Origin: Spirochaetales bacterium
GTDB taxonomy: Bacteria; Spirochaetota; Spirochaetia; DSM-27196; SLST01
Length of the DNA: 5,624 nt
NCBI GenBank assembly: GCA_028284845.1
Contig: JANQQY010000604.1
Span: 1 to 5,624, forward strand
Direction: 5' to 3'
Shown here: one piece after another, positions 1 to 5,624 of the stretch
Position numbering within the stretch: the first letter of the stretch is position 1
Layout: every line of letters starts with the position of its first letter
The notes under the pieces: generated by a model
Seen by the model: only the letters and a program-made list of their open reading frames with translations
Told to the model about the DNA's origin: nothing
Database searches by the model: none
Position numbers and translations under genes: made by a program

Positions 1-167
1 GAGTCCACAGTACCGAAGAAGAACGCATTCTGTTGTATGCGCCACGTCGGCTAGGCATGGAATCGCCATATTGCGGAATCTGGCGTCGGGGATCTATGCA
101 TAGTGCTCGGATCGGGGATGGGTTCGGGGCGGTGCGTGGTAGAATCTCAGCTGCCTTGATGTGCTCC

Positions 168-971
168 CTATGCCGGCGGGTCCTGGCCCATGAGCTTCGC
201 CCAGACTTCGCGCCTGATTCTGACCTCTTTGTACCGATCCGACTGATTCACCCCAAGGGGGTTTGTGAAACTGAAAACGTTGCCCAGATCCTTGGCCTCC
301 TCCTTGCGGTTCCAGTCACGGGGTCTGTTCACGAAGTCCGGGTCGTGGTTCCAGGTTGGACCGATGTTCTCACGCGTCCGATCGAAGAGGAACTTCACCA
401 TGTGCCGTCGCTTCGAGGAACGATTCGCCGCGGTTCCGTGCCATATGTCGTAGTGGCAGATGGAAACCGTTCCGGCCTTCACCACCATGGGAACCTGCCC
501 CTTGATGTTGAAGTAGGTGGCCATCCGGTCAGTTGGCGCGTTGCGGTACTGGGTCGCCGGCACAACCATCGTGGGTCCCATGTCAGCGGTCACCTCTGCG
601 GGGTAGTACGCCGCGAGAAACTTATTCAGGCCGATGTCCCGGGAGTTCGTAGAGTCCTGGTGCCAGTGCATGTACGGAGTGCCTGGGTCTTTGCAGTGCC
701 AGTGCCGGTGGCTATTGAGCTGGTAGTCGTTACCCGCGAGGCTCGTGAGGGCACCCACTACCCGGGGATGCTCAACGATCTGCCGGAGCTCCGGAACGGT
801 GTCGAGGATGGCGTCTCCTGGATTGTGATCAAGAACGTCGAGCTGGTCACTGATGGTCTTGTGAACCTGCGGAATGTCTTCAAGTTCGATCACGTGGTAC
901 CCGTAGACAATGAAGTTCGCAACTTCGAGGTCTGAGAGGAGAGATACGGTCTCAACTGCTGCCTGGCTCAT
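168..971 (-). CDS. Phytanoyl-CoA dioxygenase (PhyH) family Fe(II)/2-oxoglutarate-dependent oxygenase
   Basis: This 267-residue soluble protein has the marks of the PhyH family, which uses Fe(II), O2 and 2-oxoglutarate to hydroxylate (sometimes halogenate) a small substrate. Visible in the sequence are the proximal iron ligands H104-Q105-D106 in MHWHQDSTN, a following strand with MGPTMVVPATQY (residues 131-142), and the distal histidine H178 in HYDIWHGTAANRS. R189, eleven residues later, is the likely 2-oxoglutarate carboxylate anchor. Length and layout match a complete single-domain member. The ATG at 971-969 is supported by TGGAGG seven bases upstream (979-984). It overlaps the stop of the preceding small gene by 4 nt (ATGA), implying translational coupling. 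The substrate cannot be read from the sequence; bacterial PhyH proteins are diverse and many do not act on phytanoyl-CoA. The family call is firm, the specific reaction unknown. Confidence 0.93.
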   Translation of the reverse strand: MSQAAVETVSLLSDLEVANFIVYGYHVIELEDIPQVHKTISDQLDVLDHNPGDAILDTVPELRQIVEHPRVVGALTSLAGNDYQLNSHRHWHCKDPGTPYMHWHQDSTNSRDIGLNKFLAAYYPAEVTADMGPTMVVPATQYRNAPTDRMATYFNIKGQVPMVVKAGTVSICHYDIWHGTAANRSSKRRHMVKFLFDRTRENIGPTWNHDPDFVNRPRDWNRKEEAKDLGNVFSFTNPLGVNQSDRYKEVRIRREVWAKLMGQDPPA

Positions 972-1258
972 TCGACTGCCTCCATCTTTTGCAGGACAAA
1001 CTCATAGCCAACGACGTCGATGTCCCGGTCGTCGTACGCCGCCTGTTGCATGGGGAACTGGACGACCTGCCAACCATCTACGATCGCGGCATGCACGGTC
1101 TCGTACGGCCACTCGTCGATCTGCTCTGCGTCGATCTCCAGTCGGAACCCCTCGGTTGGCTCAATTGTTGTCATGGCGATTACGCCGGACATAACGCTAG
1201 GGTTCTTTGCATGGATGTAGAGTAGCCGCTGACGCGCCGGCGCTCCGCTGATACTCAT
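968..1258 (-). CDS. Uncharacterised 96-residue protein coupled to PhyH
   Basis: I do not recognise this family. The protein is 96 residues, soluble, acidic, without signal peptide or membrane segment. It begins MSISGAPARQ, followed by a strand-like RLLYIHAK and a central stretch of alternating hydrophobic residues. The C-terminal third contains YETVHAAIVDGWQVVQFPMQ and then DDRDIDVVGYEFVLQKME, a pattern suggestive of a small alpha/beta fold. The ATG at 1258 is preferred over an in-frame ATG 15 codons earlier (1303) because AGGAGG sits 5 nt before it, inside the would-be longer reading frame. Its TGA overlaps the ATG of the PhyH gene (ATGA, 968-971). Such coupling suggests the two products act together or are needed in fixed ratio, for example as a partner or accessory protein of the dioxygenase; that role is inference from position alone. 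Confidence 0.8.
   Translation of the reverse strand: MSISGAPARQRLLYIHAKNPSVMSGVIAMTTIEPTEGFRLEIDAEQIDEWPYETVHAAIVDGWQVVQFPMQQAAYDDRDIDVVGYEFVLQKMEAVE
979..984 (-). promoter_or_regulatory. Shine-Dalgarno of the PhyH gene
   Basis: TGGAGG on the minus strand lies 7 nt before the ATG at 971. It sits inside the last codons of the upstream small gene, which fits coupled translation across the ATGA junction. Confidence 0.7.
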
Positions 1259-1263
1259 GACTC

Positions 1264-1269
1264 CCTCCT
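1264..1269 (-). promoter_or_regulatory. Shine-Dalgarno fixing the start of the 96-residue protein
   Basis: A full AGGAGG on the minus strand ends 5 nt before the ATG at 1258. It decides the start at 1258 rather than at the upstream in-frame ATG at 1303, which has no comparable site. Confidence 0.75.
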
Positions 1270-1317
1270 GTAGGTCAGCTACCATTCTACCTCGGTTTTC
1301 CAATCTTCGCGCCCGCC

Positions 1318-1899
1318 CTATTGCCGCTCCGGACGCGGAATAGAGTCAATATCGAGCGGGGGGAGATCATAGTAGTCCTCGATCAACAGTCGCGTGTACA
1401 AGATGTTGTCGTTCACATGCTCCTTCGCCGTACCGATGTAAGCCCCTTCACGTAGCCGCAAGTCCGCCCATTCGGCCAGATTCATCCGGTCCTCGCTCGT
1501 GAACAGCCAGGACTCTGCGGGCATCTCGTACTTGTTGATCAGGTCTTCGATCGCGTTGATGTGGTCGTGGTAGGCCAAGAGTCGGACAACGGGGCCACCG
1601 TCGAAGCCGCTGTGGTCTATGCCCCCGTCGCAGTTGATCTGGGGGATCCATTCAGCCCACCAGGAGCGAAAGCGCTCTTCGTAGTCAGGCATCTCAGGAT
1701 CAATGGATGCAAACCGAATGATGCTTCGCTCGATCCAATAGAGACCGTCGCGATCTGAAATGCCGTTCCGATCGCGAGGACCTGATGGAGGAGACGACTC
1801 GCCATCTGAACTGCTGGTATCCAGAGAGACGTGGTGTCTACGCTGTCTCGAACGGGGCGGCGGCGGCAACCCTGTCAAGGACCCACTCGATGTCTTCAT
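1318..1899 (-). CDS. Uncharacterised protein, 5' end unclear (possibly broken)
   Basis: I do not recognise this family. The open frame from the ATG at 1899 encodes 193 residues, but the first 20 codons overlap the end of the DUF1801-like gene out of frame. Residues 10-50 are rich in Ser, Pro and Arg and look like non-coding read-through. From about residue 50 the composition becomes normal: DGLYWIERSIIRFASIDPEM, a Trp-rich RSWWAEWIPQ (78-87), CDGGIDHSGFDGGP (90-103), LLAYHDHINAIEDLI, then an Asp/Leu-rich tail ending in SIPRPERQ. No signal peptide or membrane helix is visible. The ATG at 1899 has no good Shine-Dalgarno. Between 1838 and the next in-frame ATG (residue 70) there is no GTG or TTG codon either. 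The real gene may therefore be 5'-truncated, or start in another frame (for example the ATG at 1805) with a frameshift before about 1745. It lies downstream of the DUF1801-like gene and 59 nt upstream of the 96-residue gene. Confidence 0.55.
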   Translation of the reverse strand: MKTSSGSLTGLPPPPRSRQRRHHVSLDTSSSDGESSPPSGPRDRNGISDRDGLYWIERSIIRFASIDPEMPDYEERFRSWWAEWIPQINCDGGIDHSGFDGGPVVRLLAYHDHINAIEDLINKYEMPAESWLFTSEDRMNLAEWADLRLREGAYIGTAKEHVNDNILYTRLLIEDYYDLPPLDIDSIPRPERQ

Positions 1900-2217
1900 C
1901 CCTGAACTCGTCGAGAGAGGTCAGCTTGATCCTCTTCGCATGCTTCCCTTTCCCGCTGTACTTTAGCCGCTCGTGCACCATGGTGGGCAGGTGATGAACG
2001 TAGAAGTAGCATGAATTTGACGCGCCTCGCTGAAGGGCACAGAGCATGTTTCGCTCCCGCCCAGAGAGTAGAGAACGATCCTTACCTTTTCACCGCCGGC
2101 CACGACCTCATCAACCTTGGGGAAACGTCTGTGAATCACCTTTCTGATCCGCTCAGCGATCGGCAAAGTCGCTCCATCAAGACCAAACGCTTGCTGAAAC
2201 TCGTGATGATCTACCAT
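1838..2217 (-). pseudogene. DUF1801-like (YdhG family) protein split by a probable single-base frameshift
   Basis: Two abutting frames together make one DUF1801-like protein. The first, from the ATG at 2217, gives MVDHHEFQQAFG..., a helical segment ERIRKVIHRRFPKVDEVV, then KVRIVLYSLGG (45-54). Beyond that, its frame becomes nonsense and stops at 1963. The other frame continues RNMLCALQRG, YFYVHH and the family-like ending LKYSGKGKHAKRIKLTSLDEFRDEDIEWVLDR, stopping at 1838. Adding one G to either GGG run at 2056-2062 (plus-strand CCC-G-CCC) joins them into a 126-residue product, a normal length for the family. The ATG has AGGAG 9 nt upstream and overlaps the end of the YCII gene by 7 nt, implying coupled translation. 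DUF1801 proteins are small cytoplasmic proteins of unclear biochemical role. The break may be a real mutation or a homopolymer sequencing error. Confidence 0.8.
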
Positions 2218-2618
2218 TTGTGAATGCTCCTACTGGCGTCGGGAGTGACGACGTTTGACCTTTCGTGGCCCACGATAGGGCGAACCTCTACCGCGACAGG
2301 GCCGACGTAGGGAAGATCCCTCGCGATCGTTTTGATAGTGTCGATATTGGGAGCTTCCAGGATGTAGATGCCCCGAAGTTGAAGGTCGGTGTCGACGACG
2401 GGACCATCCGTAGCGACGATCTCCCCATCGACCCCGCGGATCGCAATTCCATCCCGGCTCCAACCGAATCGCTCGGCCTCAATGATTGCACTGGAATGCT
2501 TCTTCGCGAACGCAGAGTGCTTGGTGAAGACCGACTCCCAACCCTGTGCGCTCAGTTGCGCTTCAAACGTCTCGTTGCCATAAACGAGAATCGCCCATCG
2601 AGCTGCTTCGTCTTTCAC
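2211..2618 (-). CDS. YCII-related (DGPF domain) protein
   Basis: This 135-residue soluble protein fits the YCII/DGPF family (YCII-related domain, dimeric alpha/beta ferredoxin-like fold). It opens with a strand WAILVYGNE (residues 8-16) and has a helix around 31-42. The core is the family signature VDGEIVATDGPVVDTDLQLRG, in which D71-G72-P73 is the DGP motif (Val replaces the usual Phe). This is followed by IYILEAPNIDTIKTIARDLP and the typical closing strand VAVEVRPI (108-115). The start is a GTG at 2618, chosen because AAGGAGGTGA precedes it at ideal spacing. The biochemical role of stand-alone DGPF proteins is poorly defined; many sit beside ECF sigma factors, but none is present here. The stop overlaps the start of the DUF1801-like gene, so the two were probably co-translated. 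Family call is strong, function unknown. Confidence 0.88.
   Translation of the reverse strand: MKDEAARWAILVYGNETFEAQLSAQGWESVFTKHSAFAKKHSSAIIEAERFGWSRDGIAIRGVDGEIVATDGPVVDTDLQLRGIYILEAPNIDTIKTIARDLPYVGPVAVEVRPIVGHERSNVVTPDASRSIHKW
2227..2231 (-). promoter_or_regulatory. Shine-Dalgarno of the DUF1801-like gene
   Basis: AGGAG on the minus strand is 9 nt before the ATG at 2217 and lies within the last codons of the YCII gene. It supports 2217 as the true start and coupling of the two genes. Confidence 0.6.
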
Positions 2619-2931
2619 GTAGAATCACCTCCTTGGCAACGACCGGGACGTCGCCTCCCCATCTCCAGATACGGAACGCGTGGTTCGCCCCTGCCGGCAT
2701 AGGCGTTTCGTTTCTGCGGGACCCGGTGGAATGGGGATATCGCGAAGTCCACGTCGCAACGCGCGCCGGGACACAGAGGGGGTGCGGGGTATAGGCGTTC
2801 TCGTAGAGAACACCAGTTGATGCGAGCCGCTCGAGGTTTGGCGTGCGGCAGAAGCTGTTTCCGTAGAGATGAGAGGCGGTAGCCCGCATCTGATCGCACA
2901 TGATGACGATGACGTTGGGTGTGGAGGGCAT
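2563..2931 (-). pseudogene. Sulfatase, N-terminal fragment (formylglycine-dependent family)
   Basis: This is the beginning of a type I sulfatase, an alkaline-phosphatase-fold hydrolase of sulfate esters. From the ATG at 2931 it reads MPSTPNVIVIMCDQMRATA, with the strand and metal-binding Asp of the family. It continues HLYGNSFCRTPNLERLASTG and the catalytic signature CVPAR (Cys at residue 53), whose Cys is normally converted to formylglycine. Next comes TSRYPHSTGSRRNETPMPAG. Similarity ends near FRIW (about 2665). The frame then runs through the ribosome-binding site of the YCII gene and stops inside that gene at 2563. Sulfatases are usually around 450-550 residues, so roughly three quarters is missing, including the second metal-binding half. 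No good Shine-Dalgarno precedes the ATG. A 3' deletion that joined the gene to the YCII gene is the simplest explanation. The fragment cannot be an active sulfatase. Confidence 0.85.
2625..2634 (-). promoter_or_regulatory. Near-perfect Shine-Dalgarno for the GTG-initiated YCII gene
   Basis: AAGGAGGTGA on the minus strand matches the anti-Shine-Dalgarno over ten bases, with 9 nt between GGAGG and the GTG at 2618. It is the strongest ribosome-binding site in the window and lies inside the read-through tail of the sulfatase remnant. Confidence 0.8.
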
Positions 2932-3000
2932 GCCCAATCATCTGCGGCACGTGGCCCGGATGCAAGGGATGTGGGCGGTCCATCTTGCACACCACGGCGC

Positions 3001-4221
3001 TCACGACGAGTCGCGCACGAGTGCGCTGTACGCGAGTATCTGAAACGTCGGAGCCAGCGGTGCGGTCCCGCGCAGGTATTGGGTCATGAGAATTCCAACG
3101 AGATCCTCAACCGGGTCAACCCAGTAGTGGGTGCGGGCGGCGCCGGCCCAACCAAACTCGCCGACTGATCCCGGGAGGCCGCTCTCTGCGACATTGAGCA
3201 GCACTCGCGATCCAAGTCCGAACCCGTACCCCGCCACCGGAACCCCACCTACTGCAAAGGGGATCATCTGTCGCGAAAGGTGGTTCGTGTGCATGAGCTC
3301 AAGAGTCTTCCTGCCAATGATTCGCCGCCCATCGAACGTTCCGCCGTTGAGAAGCATCTGAGCAAACTGCAGGAAGTCGGATGCTGTCGAGAAGAGCCCG
3401 TGCCCGCCGCGCGCAAAGGTCGAACTGGCAGTCGGGTAGGTCGTGCCGACATCGATCGTCCGGGTCTCTCCGGAAGGATTAACCCTCTGCATCTCCTCGG
3501 GAGACATGCCGAGAGCCGAGATGTCCGCCAGACCATACATCGTGGGAATACGATCAAGATCCCTCTCCGGTACTCGGTATCCCGTGTCCACCATACCCAG
3601 CGGGCGAAACAGTCGCTCATCAAGAAATTCCGCGAGCGGTTGACCCGAGATCACCTCGATCAGTCGCGCCACGACGTCGATTGAGAGGCCGTAGTGCCAG
3701 CCGGACCCGGGATCAAACGCAAGTGGAATCCGAGCGAGTTCCGAGATCATCTCCTCGAGCGTCCGACTCGTGTCGTTCATGAGTCGGGCATCACGATAGA
3801 GACGGCTCACCGGTGATTCTCCCAGAAAGTCGTACGTCAGACCGGATGTGTGCGTGAGCAGGTGATGAATGGTCGGCTCCCCAACCGCCTCTCGAACTCG
3901 GCCCCCGGTCTCCAGGACGCGGAGCGAGCGGAACTCAGGGAGAAATCTCGACACCGGATCGGAGAGGAGGAATCGCCCCTCCTCAAACAGCATCATAAGC
4001 GCCGTGCAGACCACCGGCTTTGTCATGGAGTAGATCCTGAAAATGGCGTCCTCACGCATCGGTTCGGACGCAGCCATCCGCATGGAACCCAGAGCATTGA
4101 GATGTACCACTGAACCGCGGTGTGCAATGAGCGTAACAACTCCGGACACCGTGCCGTTGTCCACATATCGATTGAGGACCGGCGCGATCCGGTCCAGATG
4201 TGCCTCGTCCAGTCGACTCAT
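3001..4221 (-). CDS. Class C beta-lactamase-fold serine hydrolase (family VIII esterase-like)
   Basis: This complete 406-residue protein belongs to the beta-lactamase/transpeptidase-like superfamily (Pfam Beta-lactamase). The nucleophile motif SxxK is S65-M66-T67-K68 in FRIYSMTKPVV. The second-motif tyrosine is Y177 in SGWHYGLSIDVVARLIEVISGQ. Other family blocks are HLLTHTSGLTYDF (120-132), LDERLFRPLGMVDTGY (200-215) and GGHGLFSTASDFLQFAQMLLNGG (272-294). The third motif region reads FGWAGAARTHYWVDP (356-370), where related proteins often have WGGAAGT; here Arg363 stands at the Gly position. There is no signal peptide, so a cytoplasmic esterase, amidase or lactonase is more likely than a secreted beta-lactamase or penicillin-binding protein. 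The ATG at 4221 has GGGGAG 5 nt upstream. The gene is flanked on both sides by sulfatase remnants and is the only intact gene between them. Natural substrate unknown. Confidence 0.93.
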   Translation of the reverse strand: MSRLDEAHLDRIAPVLNRYVDNGTVSGVVTLIAHRGSVVHLNALGSMRMAASEPMREDAIFRIYSMTKPVVCTALMMLFEEGRFLLSDPVSRFLPEFRSLRVLETGGRVREAVGEPTIHHLLTHTSGLTYDFLGESPVSRLYRDARLMNDTSRTLEEMISELARIPLAFDPGSGWHYGLSIDVVARLIEVISGQPLAEFLDERLFRPLGMVDTGYRVPERDLDRIPTMYGLADISALGMSPEEMQRVNPSGETRTIDVGTTYPTASSTFARGGHGLFSTASDFLQFAQMLLNGGTFDGRRIIGRKTLELMHTNHLSRQMIPFAVGGVPVAGYGFGLGSRVLLNVAESGLPGSVGEFGWAGAARTHYWVDPVEDLVGILMTQYLRGTAPLAPTFQILAYSALVRDSS

Positions 4222-4226
4222 AGGTG

Positions 4227-4232
4227 CTCCCC
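4227..4232 (-). promoter_or_regulatory. Shine-Dalgarno of the serine hydrolase gene
   Basis: GGGGAG on the minus strand lies 5 nt before the ATG at 4221, supporting that start. Confidence 0.65.
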
Positions 4233-4275
4233 AGCATCGACTGTAGACGAAATGCTCCGGGTGCGCCCAGAGCGG

Positions 4276-4470
4276 TCAACGGGCCGCTACCGCCACGGCT
4301 CTTTGTGGTTTGGTAGCGTTTCTTTTCCCCATCAGCCCGTGATCAGAGGTGTAGATGACGACGGTCTCGTCCGCGAGGCTCGACCGCTCCACGTGTTCGG
4401 GCACTGGACCAACCTGGGAACCGAGGCAGGAGATACTGGCGAGGCGATCTTGGGCGTAGACACTCTTCAT
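4276..4470 (-). pseudogene. Sulfatase, internal fragment
   Basis: This 64-codon frame carries a recognisable internal piece of a sulfatase. DRLASISCLGSQVG matches the helix that in intact relatives reads like ASISCLDSQVG, and ERSSLADETVVIYTSDHG is the conserved strand and metal-binding Asp-His of the second half of the catalytic domain. After GLMGKRNATK the similarity fades and the frame stops at 4276. Both the N-terminal half with the formylglycine site and everything beyond the DHG strand are missing, so it cannot be an enzyme. It starts with an ATG only 3 nt after the GH172 stop codon and in the same frame, so some translation by re-initiation is possible. Because this middle piece lies upstream, in transcription order, of the N-terminal sulfatase piece at 2931, the two most likely come from two different former genes or from a rearrangement. 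Confidence 0.75.
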
Positions 4471-4473
4471 GGG

Positions 4474-5616
4474 TCAGATGATCTCGAGTGAGTCCTTGTC
4501 CGGCAGATCAGGGAACTCTGCGGTGGGCAGGGTTTGATACCAGTAGGCGACGCTCGCAATATCGTCCTGCAACGGCAGGTACCTGCGACCACTTCGCCAG
4601 CCAAGGGCCTGGATAGTCACCCGCAAGGACTCGCGGAAACGGATGGGATCAGTGATATGCCAGCGGTACATCCCGAATCGCTCCTGCGAAGAGTAGAGAC
4701 CATCAGGTCGGATCACCTGGGGAAGCCCGGTGTACGCGGTCGAGAACTCCTTGTATTGCCGGCGTCGGGTATCCACGCGGCCGTGTGCAATGTCAGGAGC
4801 TCCCAGGTGCGAGAGAGCCGCGGAAGCCGGTGCGTCCGACTCGAAGTTGTACGAGCCGCAGAAGTAATCCTCCGTGCCTGTCCCGCAGATCGTTGGATAC
4901 TCTTCACCGTCGAGGTAGAACTTGATCTCGCCCTCTCCCCACCAGCCGTTGTTGTTCACGCCCCGCGCCATGTAGGTCCCAACGTAGTGGCCGCTCCCGC
5001 GGAGACCGTCCGCTATCGTGTAGACCTCCTTGTAAGGAAGAGGATTGGTTCGACGAAACTGCGCGTGGAAGTAGGCACAATCGTCAGGGATCGACGTGAG
5101 CGTGTAGTTGATCTGGTAGTAGACCACGATCTGCTCGGTATCGATGTTGGTCAGTGTGATTCGCGCGTGTCTCCGGAACGGCATCTCCCAGTAGCAGTTG
5201 AACGCGCTCCCTGGGTTCACACAGACCGCGAGCGAGTTCACATGTGCGTAGCGGCCCCAACCATTTGCGAAGAAGTCGCCTACCGGAGACTCGACGGACG
5301 GTTGCTCCTGCCCGTCCCAGTAGATCCTGAGGATGCTGTTCCGCCAGACGCCGGTCACGGTCATCCAGATCTGTTGTATGGCGCCGGGCCCCTCGATGTC
5401 CGCAAGCTCAATTGTTTCACCGGCCGCCACAAACTCGCGGGGATTGATTTTCCAACCCTGCCCGAGATCTCGTGCGGCATCGGAGCTCGAACCTTCGGCG
5501 GCTCTTCCTCCCCCTCCCGGCGAGCCGTCACGGTTCTCCGGGCTGATGCTACGACTCTGCGCATCGCTGAGTCGGCTCAGGTTCCCAAGGTTCATTCCGA
5601 GTCCGTTGAATCCCAT
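4474..5616 (-). CDS. GH172 (DUF2961) family glycoside hydrolase
   Basis: This 380-residue protein is a DUF2961 member, now glycoside hydrolase family 172, which includes difructose-anhydride and D-arabinan-acting enzymes. Characteristic blocks are LSRLSDAQSRSISPEN (13-28), ARDLGQGWKINPREF (48-62), IEGPGAIQQIWMT (74-86), RIYWDGQEQPSVESPVGDFF (97-116) and NPGSAFNCYWEMPFR (134-148). Further on are GWWGEGEIKFYLDGEEYPTICGTGTEDYF and a C-terminal ALGWRSGRRYLPLQDDIASVAYWY. E228 and E249 are 21 residues apart, the same spacing I recall for the catalytic Glu pair of the characterised bifidobacterial enzyme. No signal peptide is seen, so action in the cytoplasm is likely. The ATG at 5616 begins the usual family N-terminus and is only 8 nt from the window edge, with just a weak GAGAG-like site visible. 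Residues about 261-287 look like an insertion. Substrate specificity is not predictable. Confidence 0.93.
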   Translation of the reverse strand: MGFNGLGMNLGNLSRLSDAQSRSISPENRDGSPGGGGRAAEGSSSDAARDLGQGWKINPREFVAAGETIELADIEGPGAIQQIWMTVTGVWRNSILRIYWDGQEQPSVESPVGDFFANGWGRYAHVNSLAVCVNPGSAFNCYWEMPFRRHARITLTNIDTEQIVVYYQINYTLTSIPDDCAYFHAQFRRTNPLPYKEVYTIADGLRGSGHYVGTYMARGVNNNGWWGEGEIKFYLDGEEYPTICGTGTEDYFCGSYNFESDAPASAALSHLGAPDIAHGRVDTRRRQYKEFSTAYTGLPQVIRPDGLYSSQERFGMYRWHITDPIRFRESLRVTIQALGWRSGRRYLPLQDDIASVAYWYQTLPTAEFPDLPDKDSLEII

Positions 5617-5624
5617 CTCTCGCT

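Noticed and set aside
94..103. Perfect 10-base palindrome ctatgcatag downstream of the PhyH stop
   Set aside because: Too short to be a terminator stem, has no loop or T-tract, and is not repeated elsewhere. I see nothing else in 1-167.
33..935. A 300-codon open frame on the plus strand
   Set aside because: It lies antisense to the PhyH gene, whose minus-strand product has clear family motifs. The plus-strand translation has no recognisable domain and is typical of a shadow frame in GC-rich DNA.
1259..1317. Possible promoter (TAGAAT on the minus strand near 1290) before the 96-residue gene
   Set aside because: No matching -35 element at normal spacing, and the gap is short enough for read-through from the upstream gene.
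1857..1868. GGC trinucleotide run
   Set aside because: It encodes consecutive alanines near the C-terminus of the DUF1801-like protein; four units are unremarkable in GC-rich coding DNA.
2265..2702. A 145-codon plus-strand open frame
   Set aside because: It is antisense to the YCII gene and the sulfatase fragment, both identified by conserved motifs; its own translation shows no family features.
2615..3004. Two further minus-strand frames of 121-129 codons overlapping the sulfatase fragment
   Set aside because: They cover the same bases as the motif-bearing sulfatase frame and are rich in Arg, Pro and His with no domain-like pattern.
1..5624. CRISPR array, transposase, inverted terminal repeats, tRNA or defence system
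   Set aside because: Looked for on both strands by eye; no regularly spaced repeats, transposase motifs, tRNA-like clover leaf or defence-gene motifs were seen.

Overview
All nine recognisable genes and gene remnants in this window lie on the minus strand, so the region reads right to left (5616 to 168). GC content is high by eye. The mixture of a DUF2961/GH172 glycosidase, sulfatase sequences, a PhyH-type dioxygenase, a serine hydrolase and small DGPF/DUF1801 proteins resembles large, poorly cultured bacterial genomes rich in PhyH and sulfatase paralogues (Poribacteria/Latescibacteria-like or similar environmental lineages). That assignment is inferred from family content only and is weak.

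In transcription order: (1) a complete GH172 (DUF2961) glycoside hydrolase, 5616-4474; (2) a short internal relic of a sulfatase starting 3 nt after its stop, 4470-4276; (3) an intact class C beta-lactamase-fold serine hydrolase, 4221-3001; (4) the N-terminal part of a sulfatase, including its CVPAR formylglycine site, broken off at about 2665; (5) a YCII/DGPF-domain protein, 2618-2211, with a near-perfect Shine-Dalgarno; (6) a DUF1801-like gene, 2217-1838, apparently split by one missing base in a G run; (7) an unrecognised protein with an unclear 5' end, about 1840-1318; (8) an unrecognised 96-residue protein, 1258-968; (9) a complete PhyH-family Fe(II)/2-oxoglutarate dioxygenase, 971-168, translationally coupled to gene 8.

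Spacing is tight throughout (4-nt and 7-nt overlaps, gaps of 3 to about 70 nt). I see no convincing terminator or internal promoter, so one or more operons are possible. The left half (GH172, former sulfatases, serine hydrolase) looks like the residue of a glycan-processing locus whose sulfatases were lost. The right half is a set of small soluble proteins and an oxygenase with no obvious shared pathway. I found no CRISPR array, tRNA, rRNA, transposase or defence system. The notable content is gene decay and two uncharacterised small proteins rather than a clear new system.
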